A stretch of 64,000 nt of DNA from Azospirillum sp. RU38E (GTDB lineage Bacteria > Pseudomonadota > Alphaproteobacteria > Azospirillales > Azospirillaceae), in NCBI RefSeq assembly GCF_900188385.1, contig NZ_FZOI01000014.1:96956-160955 (forward strand), written 5' to 3'. Positions 1 to 8,619 of the stretch are shown here, in pieces. The stretch's first letter is position 1; the number at the start of each line of letters is the position of its first letter. A program made the translations under genes and the position numbers. The notes beneath the pieces were generated by a model, which worked only from the letters and a program-made list of their open reading frames with translations, did no database searches and had not been told where the DNA came from.

Positions 1-1162
1 CATCCCCTTCCACCGACGCGGCGAGGCGGATGGCGCGATCAACGAAACCGATGGCCTCCCCCGCATCGACCAGACGCAGCGGCAGCCCTTCATGCATCCG
101 CTTGGCGATACGGCGCAGATGTTCCACATCCTGCGCTTCCGACCCGCCAAAGGCGGCAATCTCATCCGTTACCTGATTGAGGGCCAGGGCCAGCCGACTT
201 TCGATCAGGGCGAGCGTATGGCGCAAATCTTCCAGCGCCGGCACGCGGCCACGAATATCCCGCAGCATCACCAGATAATGGTTCAACTGGCGCTGCTGCA
301 CCACCAGCCGCTTATGCAGCGTGTCGGACCAGCGGATATCGGAACGGCCATCCAGGTCATAGCCGACCCAGCTTGCCACGGTCAGCAGGCGGGGCGTCAG
401 CTCCGTCCAGCGGTCGGGATAGGTGCGGCGGCCAACACGCAACACAGCGCGATAGAGCGTGCGGATGGCCGTCTGGATATTGGCGATGGCATCCAGCGAC
501 AGCTCATGCTCGCGCGTCAGGCTCATCTCCTCCGGCGCATGGTCGGAGGCGGCGACGCGGCGGATCAGCGCGTCGCGCGCCTCTGCCGTCAGCTTGCGGC
601 CGGTGGCATCATAGCCGGTGGCCAGACAGGTCAGCGCCGTCATCATGGCGCCGGACAGGTTGAAGGTCGGGTGCGCGGTGATGACGATGCCAAACACCTC
701 CTTCTGCACCAGCTTCTGGAATTCCTCAAACGACAGGGCCGGGCCGCCATTGCCGGCGGCAGCGGTTTCCAGCAACCCTTCCAGCCGGGCGGCATTGGTA
801 TCCAGCCCCGCCTCACCCAGATAATTGGAAAGGCGGGCAGCGCGGGCCAGGAACCCTTCGCTGGAGAGATAATGGATCAACTGTTCCAGGGCACCGGGCG
901 ACAGCTCACCGGCCTGCAGGCGGCGGGAAATGTCCAGCGCCAGCAGCATCACCGGGTTGGCGAACGGGTCATGCCCGGCCTCGGCCGAAAAACGGTCGAA
1001 CTGGGCCAGCAGATCGGCGGCCAACGCCCTGGCATCCAACCCCTTGGGAGGGGTGTAACGTGCCTGTTTGGTGGACAGCAACGGCCCCTTGCCAGTGGTG
1101 GTCGCCAGGGTTTCCAGATCGGAGGGGGCGGCAGCTTTGGGCATCGTCGGGTCCAGCGGCAT
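1..1162 (-). CDS. Phosphoenolpyruvate carboxylase-like protein, N-terminal part (runs off the left edge)
   Basis: About 387 N-terminal residues are present; the C-terminal half lies outside the window. PEP carboxylase converts PEP and bicarbonate to oxaloacetate in anaplerosis. The family's catalytic-histidine motif is visible as TAHPT (His about residue 164). The later glycine-rich motif, normally SWMGGDRDGNP, is present but altered to ASWVGYDLDGR (about residues 262-272): the Arg of DRDG has become Leu and GG has become GY. The protein is therefore clearly of the PEPC family but divergent, and its activity is uncertain. The start chosen is ATG at 1162; a second in-frame ATG at 1144 is possible. 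It is divergent from the ATPase gene across a 195-base gap holding a strong palindrome. Confidence 0.75.
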   Translation of the reverse strand, partial: MPLDPTMPKAAAPSDLETLATTTGKGPLLSTKQARYTPPKGLDARALAADLLAQFDRFSAEAGHDPFANPVMLLALDISRRLQAGELSPGALEQLIHYLSSEGFLARAARLSNYLGEAGLDTNAARLEGLLETAAAGNGGPALSFEEFQKLVQKEVFGIVITAHPTFNLSGAMMTALTCLATGYDATGRKLTAEARDALIRRVAASDHAPEEMSLTREHELSLDAIANIQTAIRTLYRAVLRVGRRTYPDRWTELTPRLLTVASWVGYDLDGRSDIRWSDTLHKRLVVQQRQLNHYLVMLRDIRGRVPALEDLRHTLALIESRLALALNQVTDEIAAFGGSEAQDVEHLRRIAKRMHEGLPLRLVDAGEAIGFVDRAIRLAASVEGD

Positions 1163-1220
1163 CGGAGCGTTTCCGTTATCGGGGAGGGCGCCATCTTACT
1201 GCGGCGCAGCGTCACAGGGT

Positions 1221-1239
1221 GAGGTAACGGCGTTACCTC
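1221..1239. promoter_or_regulatory. Perfect 9+1+9 palindrome, operator-like
   Basis: GAGGTAACG-G-CGTTACCTC is a perfect dyad in the gap between the divergent PEPC-like and ATPase genes. A third half-site, AGGTAACG, lies at 1255-1262 in the same direction as the left arm. The position suggests an operator acting on one or both genes. The binding protein is unknown. Confidence 0.5.
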
Positions 1240-1357
1240 TGTCAACGCCAGATTAGGTAACGCGGACATATTCGATCCGCAATGCAAGCTTATTTGATAC
1301 GATGCGTTGTTTGTAACACAGCGCCCTTACATATTTGGTCGCCCAAGGGGTTCGCGG

Positions 1358-2971
1358 ATGCACAAAGCTGATCGGCCGGCAGCAGCAGCAATGGCGGATA
1401 ACGCGCGTGATCAGGCACGCGCGCTGGATTTGCTTGCCCGGAATGAAACCCACGGCCTGCCGCCGGATGGGCGTGTGGAGCGGATTGACACCCATGCGGC
1501 TTCCGTCTTTCTGGCCGGGGATCGGGCCTATAAGCTGAAACGCGCCGTCACCTTCCCCTTCTTCGATTACAGCAGCCTGTCACAGCGTTTATCGGCCTGC
1601 GAGGCGGAAGTGGCGCTTAATCGCCGCACTGCACCCACACTGTATCTGGGGGTCGGCGGGCTGGTGGCAGACGGGGCCGGGGGCTTCCGGCTGGTGGCGG
1701 ATGCGCCGGTCGGGCCCGATGGCGGGCCGGCGGATGGCGTGCTGGATTATGTCATCACCATGCGCCGCTTCCCGCAGGAAATGCTGCTGGACCGCATGGC
1801 CGCCGAAGGCCGCCTGACGCCCGCCATCATGCGGCGGCTGGCGGAGGGCATCGCCCAGTTCCATGAGGCCGCAGAACCCCGCCCCATGGCACCGGGGGCC
1901 GAGGAAATGACCGATCTGGTGGAAACCAACGCGCGGGAGATGCATCGGCATGGCCTGTTTGAACGGGGCCGGGTGGAGGCGCTGTTACGCCAGTCACTGG
2001 CAGTGCTGGGCAGCCAGGCGGAACTGATCAACCGGCGGCGGGATGCCGGCTATATCCGGCACTGCCATGGCGATCTGCACCTGTGCAACATTGTGCTGCT
2101 GGATGGGGAACCGGTGCCGTTCGACTGTGTGGAATTCGGCGACCGCATCGCTGTGACCGACACGCTGTATGATCTGGCTTTCCTGCTGATGGATCTGGAA
2201 CATCGGCGGCTGCGCAGCCTGGCCAATATCCTGTTCAACCGTTATCTGGAACTGACGGGCGATCTGGCCGGCCTGTCACTGCTGCCCTTGTTCATGTCGG
2301 TGCGGGCGGCCATCCGCGCGCATTTGACTGCGGCGGCCCTGGCGGGACAGGCCGATGCCGTGAAGGCCCAGGGCCTGCGGGCGGAAGCACAAAGCTATCT
2401 GGAGCTGGCCTCCCGCCTGCTGTCCCCGCCGGCGGCGCAACTGGTGGCCATTGGCGGCCTGTCCGGCACGGGGAAAAGTACGCTGGCGCGCGTGCTGGCC
2501 CCTGGTATCGGCCCGGCACCGGGGGCGGTGATCCTGCGTTCAGACGTGCTGCGCAAGAAACTGGCCGGCTGTGATGAGCTGCAACCGCTGCCCAAGGAAT
2601 TTTACGGCCCCGCCCATACGGACCGCACCTATGCGGAGCTGGCCGGTCAGGCCGGGCTGGTACTGGATGGGCGCCATGCGGTGATCTGCGATGCCGTCTA
2701 TGCCAAGCCGGAGCAGCGTCAAACATTGGAATCGGTGGCCAGGGCAGCGGGCGCGCCCTTTACCGGCCTGTGGCTGGTGGCCGATCAGGCCATCCAGGTG
2801 GACCGGGTCAGACGGCGGCGCGACGATGCCTCTGACGCCGACGCCGATATCGTGCGCCGGCAGGCCGCCTATGATCTGGGTGACATGCGCTGGGAGGTGA
2901 TCCCCGCCAATGGCAGCGAGGGCGAAACCGCCGCCATCGCCCGCCGCCATGTCGAAAGCGCGCGGCGTTGA
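1358..2971 (+). CDS. Bifunctional aminoglycoside-phosphotransferase-like / P-loop ATPase protein
   Basis: A fusion of about 537 residues. The N-terminal half has an APH/choline-kinase-like fold with the Brenner-type motif HCHGDLHLCN (about residues 235-244), followed by DCVEFG in place of the usual metal-binding motif. The C-terminal third begins with a Walker A motif, GLSGTGKST (about residue 367), and resembles AAA/zeta-toxin-like small-molecule kinases. Proteins with this architecture are widespread in proteobacteria and usually annotated only as 'AAA family ATPase'; their substrate is not established. The ATG at 1358 is preferred because AAGGGG lies about 7 bases upstream. Upstream in-frame 1307 and downstream 1391 are alternatives. 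It stands alone, divergent from the PEPC-like gene. Confidence 0.75.
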   Translation: MHKADRPAAAAMADNARDQARALDLLARNETHGLPPDGRVERIDTHAASVFLAGDRAYKLKRAVTFPFFDYSSLSQRLSACEAEVALNRRTAPTLYLGVGGLVADGAGGFRLVADAPVGPDGGPADGVLDYVITMRRFPQEMLLDRMAAEGRLTPAIMRRLAEGIAQFHEAAEPRPMAPGAEEMTDLVETNAREMHRHGLFERGRVEALLRQSLAVLGSQAELINRRRDAGYIRHCHGDLHLCNIVLLDGEPVPFDCVEFGDRIAVTDTLYDLAFLLMDLEHRRLRSLANILFNRYLELTGDLAGLSLLPLFMSVRAAIRAHLTAAALAGQADAVKAQGLRAEAQSYLELASRLLSPPAAQLVAIGGLSGTGKSTLARVLAPGIGPAPGAVILRSDVLRKKLAGCDELQPLPKEFYGPAHTDRTYAELAGQAGLVLDGRHAVICDAVYAKPEQRQTLESVARAAGAPFTGLWLVADQAIQVDRVRRRRDDASDADADIVRRQAAYDLGDMRWEVIPANGSEGETAAIARRHVESARR

Positions 2972-3044
2972 CGGGTTTCCATGAAGGGGACGCGGAACGT
3001 TCCCTTTACCGTCGATGTTATGATGATCAGCAAGTGTAAAGCGG

Positions 3045-3058
3045 CTGATCCAGGTCAA
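3045..3058. promoter_or_regulatory. FNR/FixK-type box upstream of universal stress protein gene
   Basis: CTGAT-CCAG-GTCAA differs by one base from the TTGAT-N4-GTCAA form of the FNR/FixK consensus and lies 72 bases before the stress-protein start. FNR-family control of stress-protein genes under low oxygen is common in alphaproteobacteria. Use of this site is an inference. Confidence 0.4.
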
Positions 3059-3129
3059 TGCCGGCGGTTGCAATCCGGCCTATGCCCATAACCATGGTAT
3101 CGCCCAACAATGCGAAAGGGAAACCCGCC

Positions 3130-3996
3130 ATGGCCTACCGCAAGATCCTCAGCGTGCTGACCGGCGCCGACAGTGACGCCGCCGCCCTGGCGACGGCCTT
3201 CAGCCTGGTCGCCTCCACCAAGGGCAATGTCAGCGCCCTGTTCCTGCGTCACGATCCGCGCGACGCCATGCCGATGATCGGCGAGGGCATGACCGGTTCC
3301 ATGATCCAGGACGTGATGAAGTCGCTGGAAGAAGAAAACGCCGTCCGGGGTGATCAGGCCTATCAGCATTTCAAGACCGCCAGCAACGCCGCCGGCGCCT
3401 CTGAATGCGCCCGCGCGCCGGGGCCGGACAAGGTGAGCGCCTGCTGGCAGGAGGTGGATGGCGTGACGGAGGATGTGCTGACGGGGGCAACCCGCGTTTC
3501 CGATGCCGCCGTCTTCCCGCCGCTCAGCAAGGAACTGCGCACGGCCGTGCTGGCGGGCATGGAAGCGGTGCTGCTGGAAGGCGGCCGGCCGGTCATCGTC
3601 TCCGCCGCCAACCCGCCCTCCACCCTGGGCCGCAAGGTCGCCATCGCCTGGAATGGCCGGGTGCAGGCATCGCGCGCCGTGGCGCTGGCCATGCCGGTGC
3701 TGCAAACGGCCGACGAAGTGCATATCCTCACCGTCGGCACGCCCAAGACGGATGCGGAGGGCGGGCATCAGCTGCAGGAATATCTGGCCTGGCACGGCAT
3801 TCCCTCGGCGCATCACCGGCTGACGGCCAAGGGCACCACGGTGGCCGGCTGCATCCTGGCGCAATGCCGTGATGTTGGCGCCGACATGCTGGTCATGGGG
3901 GGCTATGGCCATTCCCGCCTGCGGGAACTGATCCTGGGGGGCGTCACCAAGGATATGCTGGATCAGAATGAACTGACCCTGCTGATGGCGCATTGA
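3130..3996 (+). CDS. Universal stress protein, tandem UspA domains
   Basis: A 288-residue cytoplasmic protein made of two UspA-like units. The C-terminal unit carries the nucleotide-binding glycine signature, MGGYGHSRLRELILGG (about residues 256-271). The N-terminal unit starts with the usual hydrophobic strand (KILSVLTGADSD) but has no obvious ATP-binding signature. Start chosen at ATG 3130, which has GAAAGGG upstream and begins the family's conserved first strand; the open frame extends to 3058 but has no ribosome site there. It is a single gene preceded by an FNR/FixK-like box, so low-oxygen induction is plausible. The CYTH-CHAD gene converges on it 12 bases downstream. Confidence 0.85.
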   Translation: MAYRKILSVLTGADSDAAALATAFSLVASTKGNVSALFLRHDPRDAMPMIGEGMTGSMIQDVMKSLEEENAVRGDQAYQHFKTASNAAGASECARAPGPDKVSACWQEVDGVTEDVLTGATRVSDAAVFPPLSKELRTAVLAGMEAVLLEGGRPVIVSAANPPSTLGRKVAIAWNGRVQASRAVALAMPVLQTADEVHILTVGTPKTDAEGGHQLQEYLAWHGIPSAHHRLTAKGTTVAGCILAQCRDVGADMLVMGGYGHSRLRELILGGVTKDMLDQNELTLLMAH

Positions 3997-4008
3997 GGTT
4001 TTAGGCGT

Positions 4009-5628
4009 TCACCCCTTGGGCCGGTCGGTGAAACGGGCGGCCAAAGGGGTGAAGCTGGCCCACAGGGCCGGCACCGGCGCCAGGGCAACACGCCCTTGGT
4101 TGCGCATGGCATCGCCGGCCGCGACATGGCCCAGCTTATCCAGCATGGCGCCCCCGGCCGTTGCCCCCGCGGCGGCCTTCAGCGGGACCAGCAGCGCATC
4201 CACCATGTCCAACAGCGGCCGCACCCGGTCCGCCGGCCAGACGGCACGGCAATAATCCAGCGCATAACGCAGATATTTCATCCGCCGCGCCAGCTTGGCC
4301 GCCTGTTCCAGGCTGGGCACCTGGCGCGGGTCGGGCAAGCTGCCGACCAGCAGCGCCTTTTCAATCCGCTTGGCCAGCAACGGCCCGGCCATCTCATCCA
4401 TCATGGTGCCGAAGGGGCAGCCATGGGGCTGGCGGGTCCATTCCCCCTCCTCCAGCCATTGCGCAAAAGCCAGTTGCCACGCCGTCCATTCCGGCGCGTT
4501 CAACAAGGCGCGCACCCGGCTCAGCGCCTTGGCGCGGGCCTGCGATACCGCCCCCACAGCCGGCCGGCGCTGATCAGGATCCAGATTGGCCAATGCCAGG
4601 GCCAGCCGCTGCCAGGCGCGGGCCTTTTCCAGCAGCTTGGCATGGCGGCGCAGCTCCCGGCGCAGCGCGTCGCCCCGGTCGGTATAGATCAGCCGGCGGA
4701 ACAGGCCATAGCCGGCATCCAGCCGCCGCGTCGCCGCCGCCAGTTCCCGCAGCGCTAGGGCGTCGCCGGTGCCATCCTCCGTCACCAGCGCTTCCTGATT
4801 ATCCAGCAGATGCGCCAGACCATTGCGCATGACATGGCGGAACGCCTCCGTCACCGTGGTGATGGGCGTGATGGCCATGGGCCGAGCCGGCGTCGGGCCG
4901 GGCCGGGCACCGGTGACCAGGGCAAAGCCGATATCGGCCTTGCTGCGGGTGGACAGGCGCAGCGGCACCCGGCCATGCAGCGCGGCAGCCAGCCGGAACA
5001 GGTCGGCGATGCTGCCGCGCTTCAGCTCCAGTTCCACCTCGCTGATGATGCGGTGCGCCTGCCCGCCCGCCGCCGCACCGGTATCGCGGGAAAGGGCCAG
5101 CGCCTGCCCCAGGTCCAGCGCCATTTCCACCTCCACCCCATCCCCCAGATGCAGCGGAATCAGGGTGCGCTGGATATCGGTGCTGAAAATACCGGCCAGC
5201 CGGGCCGTCAGGGCGGGCGGAATCATCTCCTCAAGCCCGTCACCGCGCAGCAGGGTGAAATCCGGCAGGTCGCCGGTTACCGGCCATTCCCATTCCCGGC
5301 GGATGGCAACACCGGCCCCATCGGCCGTACCGCGCAGCCCCAAGGTCTTCACCGCCTGGATGCGCAAGGAGCCCCGGCGGCGCACCCGCAACGCCAGCCC
5401 GCGCCGGGCCAGGCTGAGGTCCGGCGCATCATAATATGTGGTATATTCGCGCCCGCGCTGCACCTCTCCCTTTGTCATGGCGCGCACAAGCGCCAGATCG
5501 GCGATCCGGCCCAGATCGGCAGGCGCCGCCAGCAGCTTGATCTCGATCTCCTGCCCGCCACCGCGCCGGGCACGTGGCACCGACTGGTTGGCGGGGGTGG
5601 GGAGAGGGGCTTTGTTCAGGCCATTCAC
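4009..5628 (-). CDS. CYTH and CHAD domain protein
   Basis: About 539 residues. The N-terminal CYTH domain has the ExExK signature (EIEIKL) near residue 29 followed by the charged strands of the triphosphate tunnel; CYTH enzymes hydrolyse inorganic triphosphate or related substrates. The C-terminal half is a helical CHAD domain rich in Arg and Lys with conserved His; CHAD domains bind polyphosphate. The location beside sixA, ppk and ppx fits a role in polyphosphate metabolism. The start is uncertain: GTG at 5628 gives no clear ribosome site, while the frame is open upstream to 5808, overlapping sixA. A frame-shifted ATG at 5644 is rejected because it reads out of the CYTH frame. It is likely translated after sixA in one operon (67-base gap). 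Confidence 0.8.
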   Translation of the reverse strand: MNGLNKAPLPTPANQSVPRARRGGGQEIEIKLLAAPADLGRIADLALVRAMTKGEVQRGREYTTYYDAPDLSLARRGLALRVRRRGSLRIQAVKTLGLRGTADGAGVAIRREWEWPVTGDLPDFTLLRGDGLEEMIPPALTARLAGIFSTDIQRTLIPLHLGDGVEVEMALDLGQALALSRDTGAAAGGQAHRIISEVELELKRGSIADLFRLAAALHGRVPLRLSTRSKADIGFALVTGARPGPTPARPMAITPITTVTEAFRHVMRNGLAHLLDNQEALVTEDGTGDALALRELAAATRRLDAGYGLFRRLIYTDRGDALRRELRRHAKLLEKARAWQRLALALANLDPDQRRPAVGAVSQARAKALSRVRALLNAPEWTAWQLAFAQWLEEGEWTRQPHGCPFGTMMDEMAGPLLAKRIEKALLVGSLPDPRQVPSLEQAAKLARRMKYLRYALDYCRAVWPADRVRPLLDMVDALLVPLKAAAGATAGGAMLDKLGHVAAGDAMRNQGRVALAPVPALWASFTPLAARFTDRPKG

Positions 5629-5695
5629 GTGCCGACGGGTCCATACCAGAAGGAAAGGAAGGGTAGTGTCCAGATAGCGCAGCCGGCGCCCAAGG

Positions 5696-6250
5696 TTAAG
5701 CCCCCAGTTTGGGCACAATGTCGCGCGGGCGCACAAAATCCACCAGCCGGCCACAGCCCCAGCGCAGATCGGCCCAGCCCTGCCCGGCCGGCAGATCGAT
5801 CGCCACAAAGGAACCGGTGGGCAGCTTGTCCGTCAGTTCAGCCATCAAGGCCGCTGCATCGGGCTGTTCCGGCCGGCCGCACAGATCGCGGGCCAACAAT
5901 TGCAGGTCGGGATTATGCGCCACCAGCAGGACGGAACCGAGAGTGTCCGGCAGCGCCTTCAGCCGGTCCAGCAGCAATTCCTCCCCACACAGATATAACC
6001 CTTCTTCATATTCCACCGGCGGCGGGGCGGGCCATGCCGCCATCACCCGCAGCAGGGTTTCCCGGGCCCGCAGCGCGGTGGAACATAAAACAAGATCCGG
6101 TTGCGGCGGGCCACCCTTGCGCGTGGCCCAATAATTCGCCATCGTCTGCGCCGCCCGCTCACCACGCGGGTTGAGGGGCCGGTCATGATCCGCCAGTTTC
6201 GGATCGGTCCAGTCCGATTTGGCGTGTCGCAACAGGTAGAGCTTCTTCAT
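5696..6250 (-). CDS. sixA: SixA-type histidine phosphatase
   Basis: A 184-residue member of the histidine phosphatase superfamily. The nucleophile motif is LLRHAKSDW at the extreme N-terminus and the second catalytic His sits in LLVAHNPDL (about residue 110). Short SixA proteins dephosphorylate phosphohistidine on HPt domains or PTS proteins in Escherichia coli; the substrate here is unknown. The ATG at 6250 begins MKKLYLLRH, exactly where family members start, so the open frame reaching to 6517 is not used. The gene is divergent from ppk and probably cotranscribed with the CYTH-CHAD gene. Confidence 0.85.
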   Translation of the reverse strand: MKKLYLLRHAKSDWTDPKLADHDRPLNPRGERAAQTMANYWATRKGGPPQPDLVLCSTALRARETLLRVMAAWPAPPPVEYEEGLYLCGEELLLDRLKALPDTLGSVLLVAHNPDLQLLARDLCGRPEQPDAAALMAELTDKLPTGSFVAIDLPAGQGWADLRWGCGRLVDFVRPRDIVPKLGA

Positions 6251-6407
6251 GACGACTTCCCGGACACCCAGAACCCCGACAGGCGGTTCAACCCCACGCC
6301 GCCGCCGCGCAGCGGCGACAACAACAACGGTGTCAACCGAACCGAAAAACGTCACAGAAGCAACATATACTTTGCCGGACCGCCCGGAACCAAAGGAAGC
6401 GCCGATC

Positions 6408-8600
6408 GTGACCGCCACCCCCGACTTTGCCCCGTCCGTGACCAGCAGTGGCGGTTTCGCCGCCCCTGCCGTCAATGCCGACAAAATTGACAAGCAGAGC
6501 CCGGAACGGTTCATCAACCGGGAGCTTTCCTGGCTGGCCTTTAACCAGCGCGTGCTGGAGGAAGCCTATAATCCCAGCCATCCGCTGCTAGAACGGCTGC
6601 GCTTCCTTTCCATCTCGGCCAGCAATCTGGACGAATTCTACATGGTGCGCGTCGCCGGGCTGAAGGCCCAGGTGGCCGCCAAGGTGACGACCCCGTCAGA
6701 TGATAATCTGACCCCGGCCCAGCAGCTGGCCGCCATCAACCACCGCGTCACCGAGGTGATGCGCGATCAGCAAAGCTGCTGGCTGATGCTGCGCGGCCTG
6801 CTGCGCGAAGCCGGCATCGCCGTGGTGGAGATCGACGAGCTGTCGCCGTCCGAATATGACTGGCTGGAAGCCCGCTTCATCGACGATATCTTCCCGGTGC
6901 TGACGCCGATCGCCGTCGACCCGGCCCACCCGTTCCCCTTCCTGCCCAGCGGCGGCTTCGCGCTCGCCCTGCAGCTATTTGATCCGCATCGCGGCGGGGA
7001 TGTCGATGCCCTGGTGATGCTGCCGCAACAGCTTGACCGTTTCGTGCGCCTGCCGGGCAGCGATACGCGCTATGTGCTGCTGGAACAGGTGGTATTGACC
7101 TTCATCGAAAGGCTGTTCCCGCCCTTCATCCTGAAGGGTCACGGCGTTTTCCGCGTGCTGCGTGACAGCGAGATGGAAATCGAGGAAGAAGCCGAAGATC
7201 TGGTCCGCACCTTTGAAAGCGCGCTGAAGCGCCGCAAGCGTGGCAGCGTCATCCGGCTGGCCGTCAATGCCGGCATGTCGAAGGAGCTGCGGGCCTTCCT
7301 GACGGACGAATTGCACGTCTCCTCAGATGATGTGTTCGTGCTGGATGGGCTGATCGGCCTGTCCGATACCAAGCAGATCATCACCGATGACCGGCCGGAC
7401 CTGCTGTTCCCGCCCTATAATGCCCGCTTCCCGGAACGAATCCGCGATTTCGGCGGCGACTGTTTCGCCGCCATCCGCCAGAAGGATATCGTTGTCCACC
7501 ACCCGTTCGAAAGCTTCGACGTGGTGGTGCAGTTCCTGCGTCAGGCCGCAGCCGACCCCAATGTGCTGGCCATCAAGCAGACGCTCTATCGTACCTCCAA
7601 GAACAGCCCCATCGTTGCCGCCCTGATTGAAGCGGCCGAACAGGGCAAGAGCGTTACCGCGCTGGTGGAATTGAAGGCCCGTTTCGACGAGGAAGCCAAT
7701 ATCCGCTGGGCGCGTGACATGGAACGCGCCGGCGTGCAGGTGGTCTATGGTTTCGTGGACCTGAAGACCCACGCCAAAGTGTCACTGGTGGTACGGCGGG
7801 AAAGCCAGGGCCTGCGCACCTATGTGCATTTCGGCACCGGCAATTACCACCCGATCACAGCCAAGGTTTATACCGACCTGTCCTTCTTCACCTGCGATCC
7901 GGCATTGGGCCATGATGCGGCCCACATGTTCAATTACATGACCGGCTATGCCACGCCGAAATCGCTGGAGAAGATCGCCATCGCCCCCACCACCCTGCGC
8001 CAGCGGCTGGTGGATAAGATCGATGCCGAGATTGCCCATGCGCAGGCCGGCCGGCCGGCCCAGATCTGGGTGAAGCTGAACAGCCTTGTCGATGCCCAGT
8101 TGATCGACAAGCTGTATGAGGCGTCGCAGCAGGGCGTGAAGATTGAACTGGTCATCCGTGGCATCTGCTGCCTGCGGCCCGGCGTGCCGGGCCTGTCGGA
8201 AAATATCCACGTCAAATCCATCGTCGGCCGTTTCTTGGAACATGGCCGCGTCGTCTGCTTCGGCAATGGCCATGGCTTGCCCTCGCCGCAGGCACGAATC
8301 TTCATTTCCTCGGCCGACTGGATGCCGCGCAACCTGGACCGTCGCATTGAAACCCTGGTGCCGATCGAGAATCCGACCGTGCATCAGCAGGTGCTGGACC
8401 AGATCATGGTCGCCAATCTGAAGGACAATACGCAAAGCTGGGTTTTGCAGCCCGATGCCACCTATCACCGTATGGAGCCTTGCGCAGAAGCCTTCAATGC
8501 CCATACCTACTTCATGACCAATCCCAGTCTCTCCGGTCGGGGCAGTGCGATGAGCGCTGCCCGTCTGCCGCCGAAGCTGGTGTTGAGCAATTTCCCGTAA
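6408..8600 (+). CDS. ppk: Polyphosphate kinase PPK1
   Basis: A 730-residue enzyme that reversibly polymerises the ATP gamma phosphate into polyphosphate. The N-terminal domain starts with [16 protein letters not shown], characteristic of PPK1. Catalytic motifs are visible: [14 protein letters not shown] contains the phosphorylated His and FLEHGRV the second conserved His. Length fits the family (about 690-730). The frame is open from 6249, but that start overlaps divergent sixA; GTG 6408 has AAGGAAG about 8 bases upstream and gives the normal N-terminus, so it is preferred. ppx follows 19 bases downstream, forming the classic ppk-ppx operon. Confidence 0.93.
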   Translation: MTATPDFAPSVTSSGGFAAPAVNADKIDKQSPERFINRELSWLAFNQRVLEEAYNPSHPLLERLRFLSISASNLDEFYMVRVAGLKAQVAAKVTTPSDDNLTPAQQLAAINHRVTEVMRDQQSCWLMLRGLLREAGIAVVEIDELSPSEYDWLEARFIDDIFPVLTPIAVDPAHPFPFLPSGGFALALQLFDPHRGGDVDALVMLPQQLDRFVRLPGSDTRYVLLEQVVLTFIERLFPPFILKGHGVFRVLRDSEMEIEEEAEDLVRTFESALKRRKRGSVIRLAVNAGMSKELRAFLTDELHVSSDDVFVLDGLIGLSDTKQIITDDRPDLLFPPYNARFPERIRDFGGDCFAAIRQKDIVVHHPFESFDVVVQFLRQAAADPNVLAIKQTLYRTSKNSPIVAALIEAAEQGKSVTALVELKARFDEEANIRWARDMERAGVQVVYGFVDLKTHAKVSLVVRRESQGLRTYVHFGTGNYHPITAKVYTDLSFFTCDPALGHDAAHMFNYMTGYATPKSLEKIAIAPTTLRQRLVDKIDAEIAHAQAGRPAQIWVKLNSLVDAQLIDKLYEASQQGVKIELVIRGICCLRPGVPGLSENIHVKSIVGRFLEHGRVVCFGNGHGLPSPQARIFISSADWMPRNLDRRIETLVPIENPTVHQQVLDQIMVANLKDNTQSWVLQPDATYHRMEPCAEAFNAHTYFMTNPSLSGRGSAMSAARLPPKLVLSNFP

Positions 8601-8619
8601 AACGGCGCCAATCCTCTCG

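Noticed and set aside
92..1222. A 376-codon plus-strand frame at the left edge
   Set aside because: The minus strand encodes PEP-carboxylase motifs in the same place.
5429..5644. A 71-codon minus-strand frame starting ATG at 5644 at the CYTH-CHAD start
   Set aside because: It reads out of frame with the CYTH signature and ends early; kept only as a caution about the true start.
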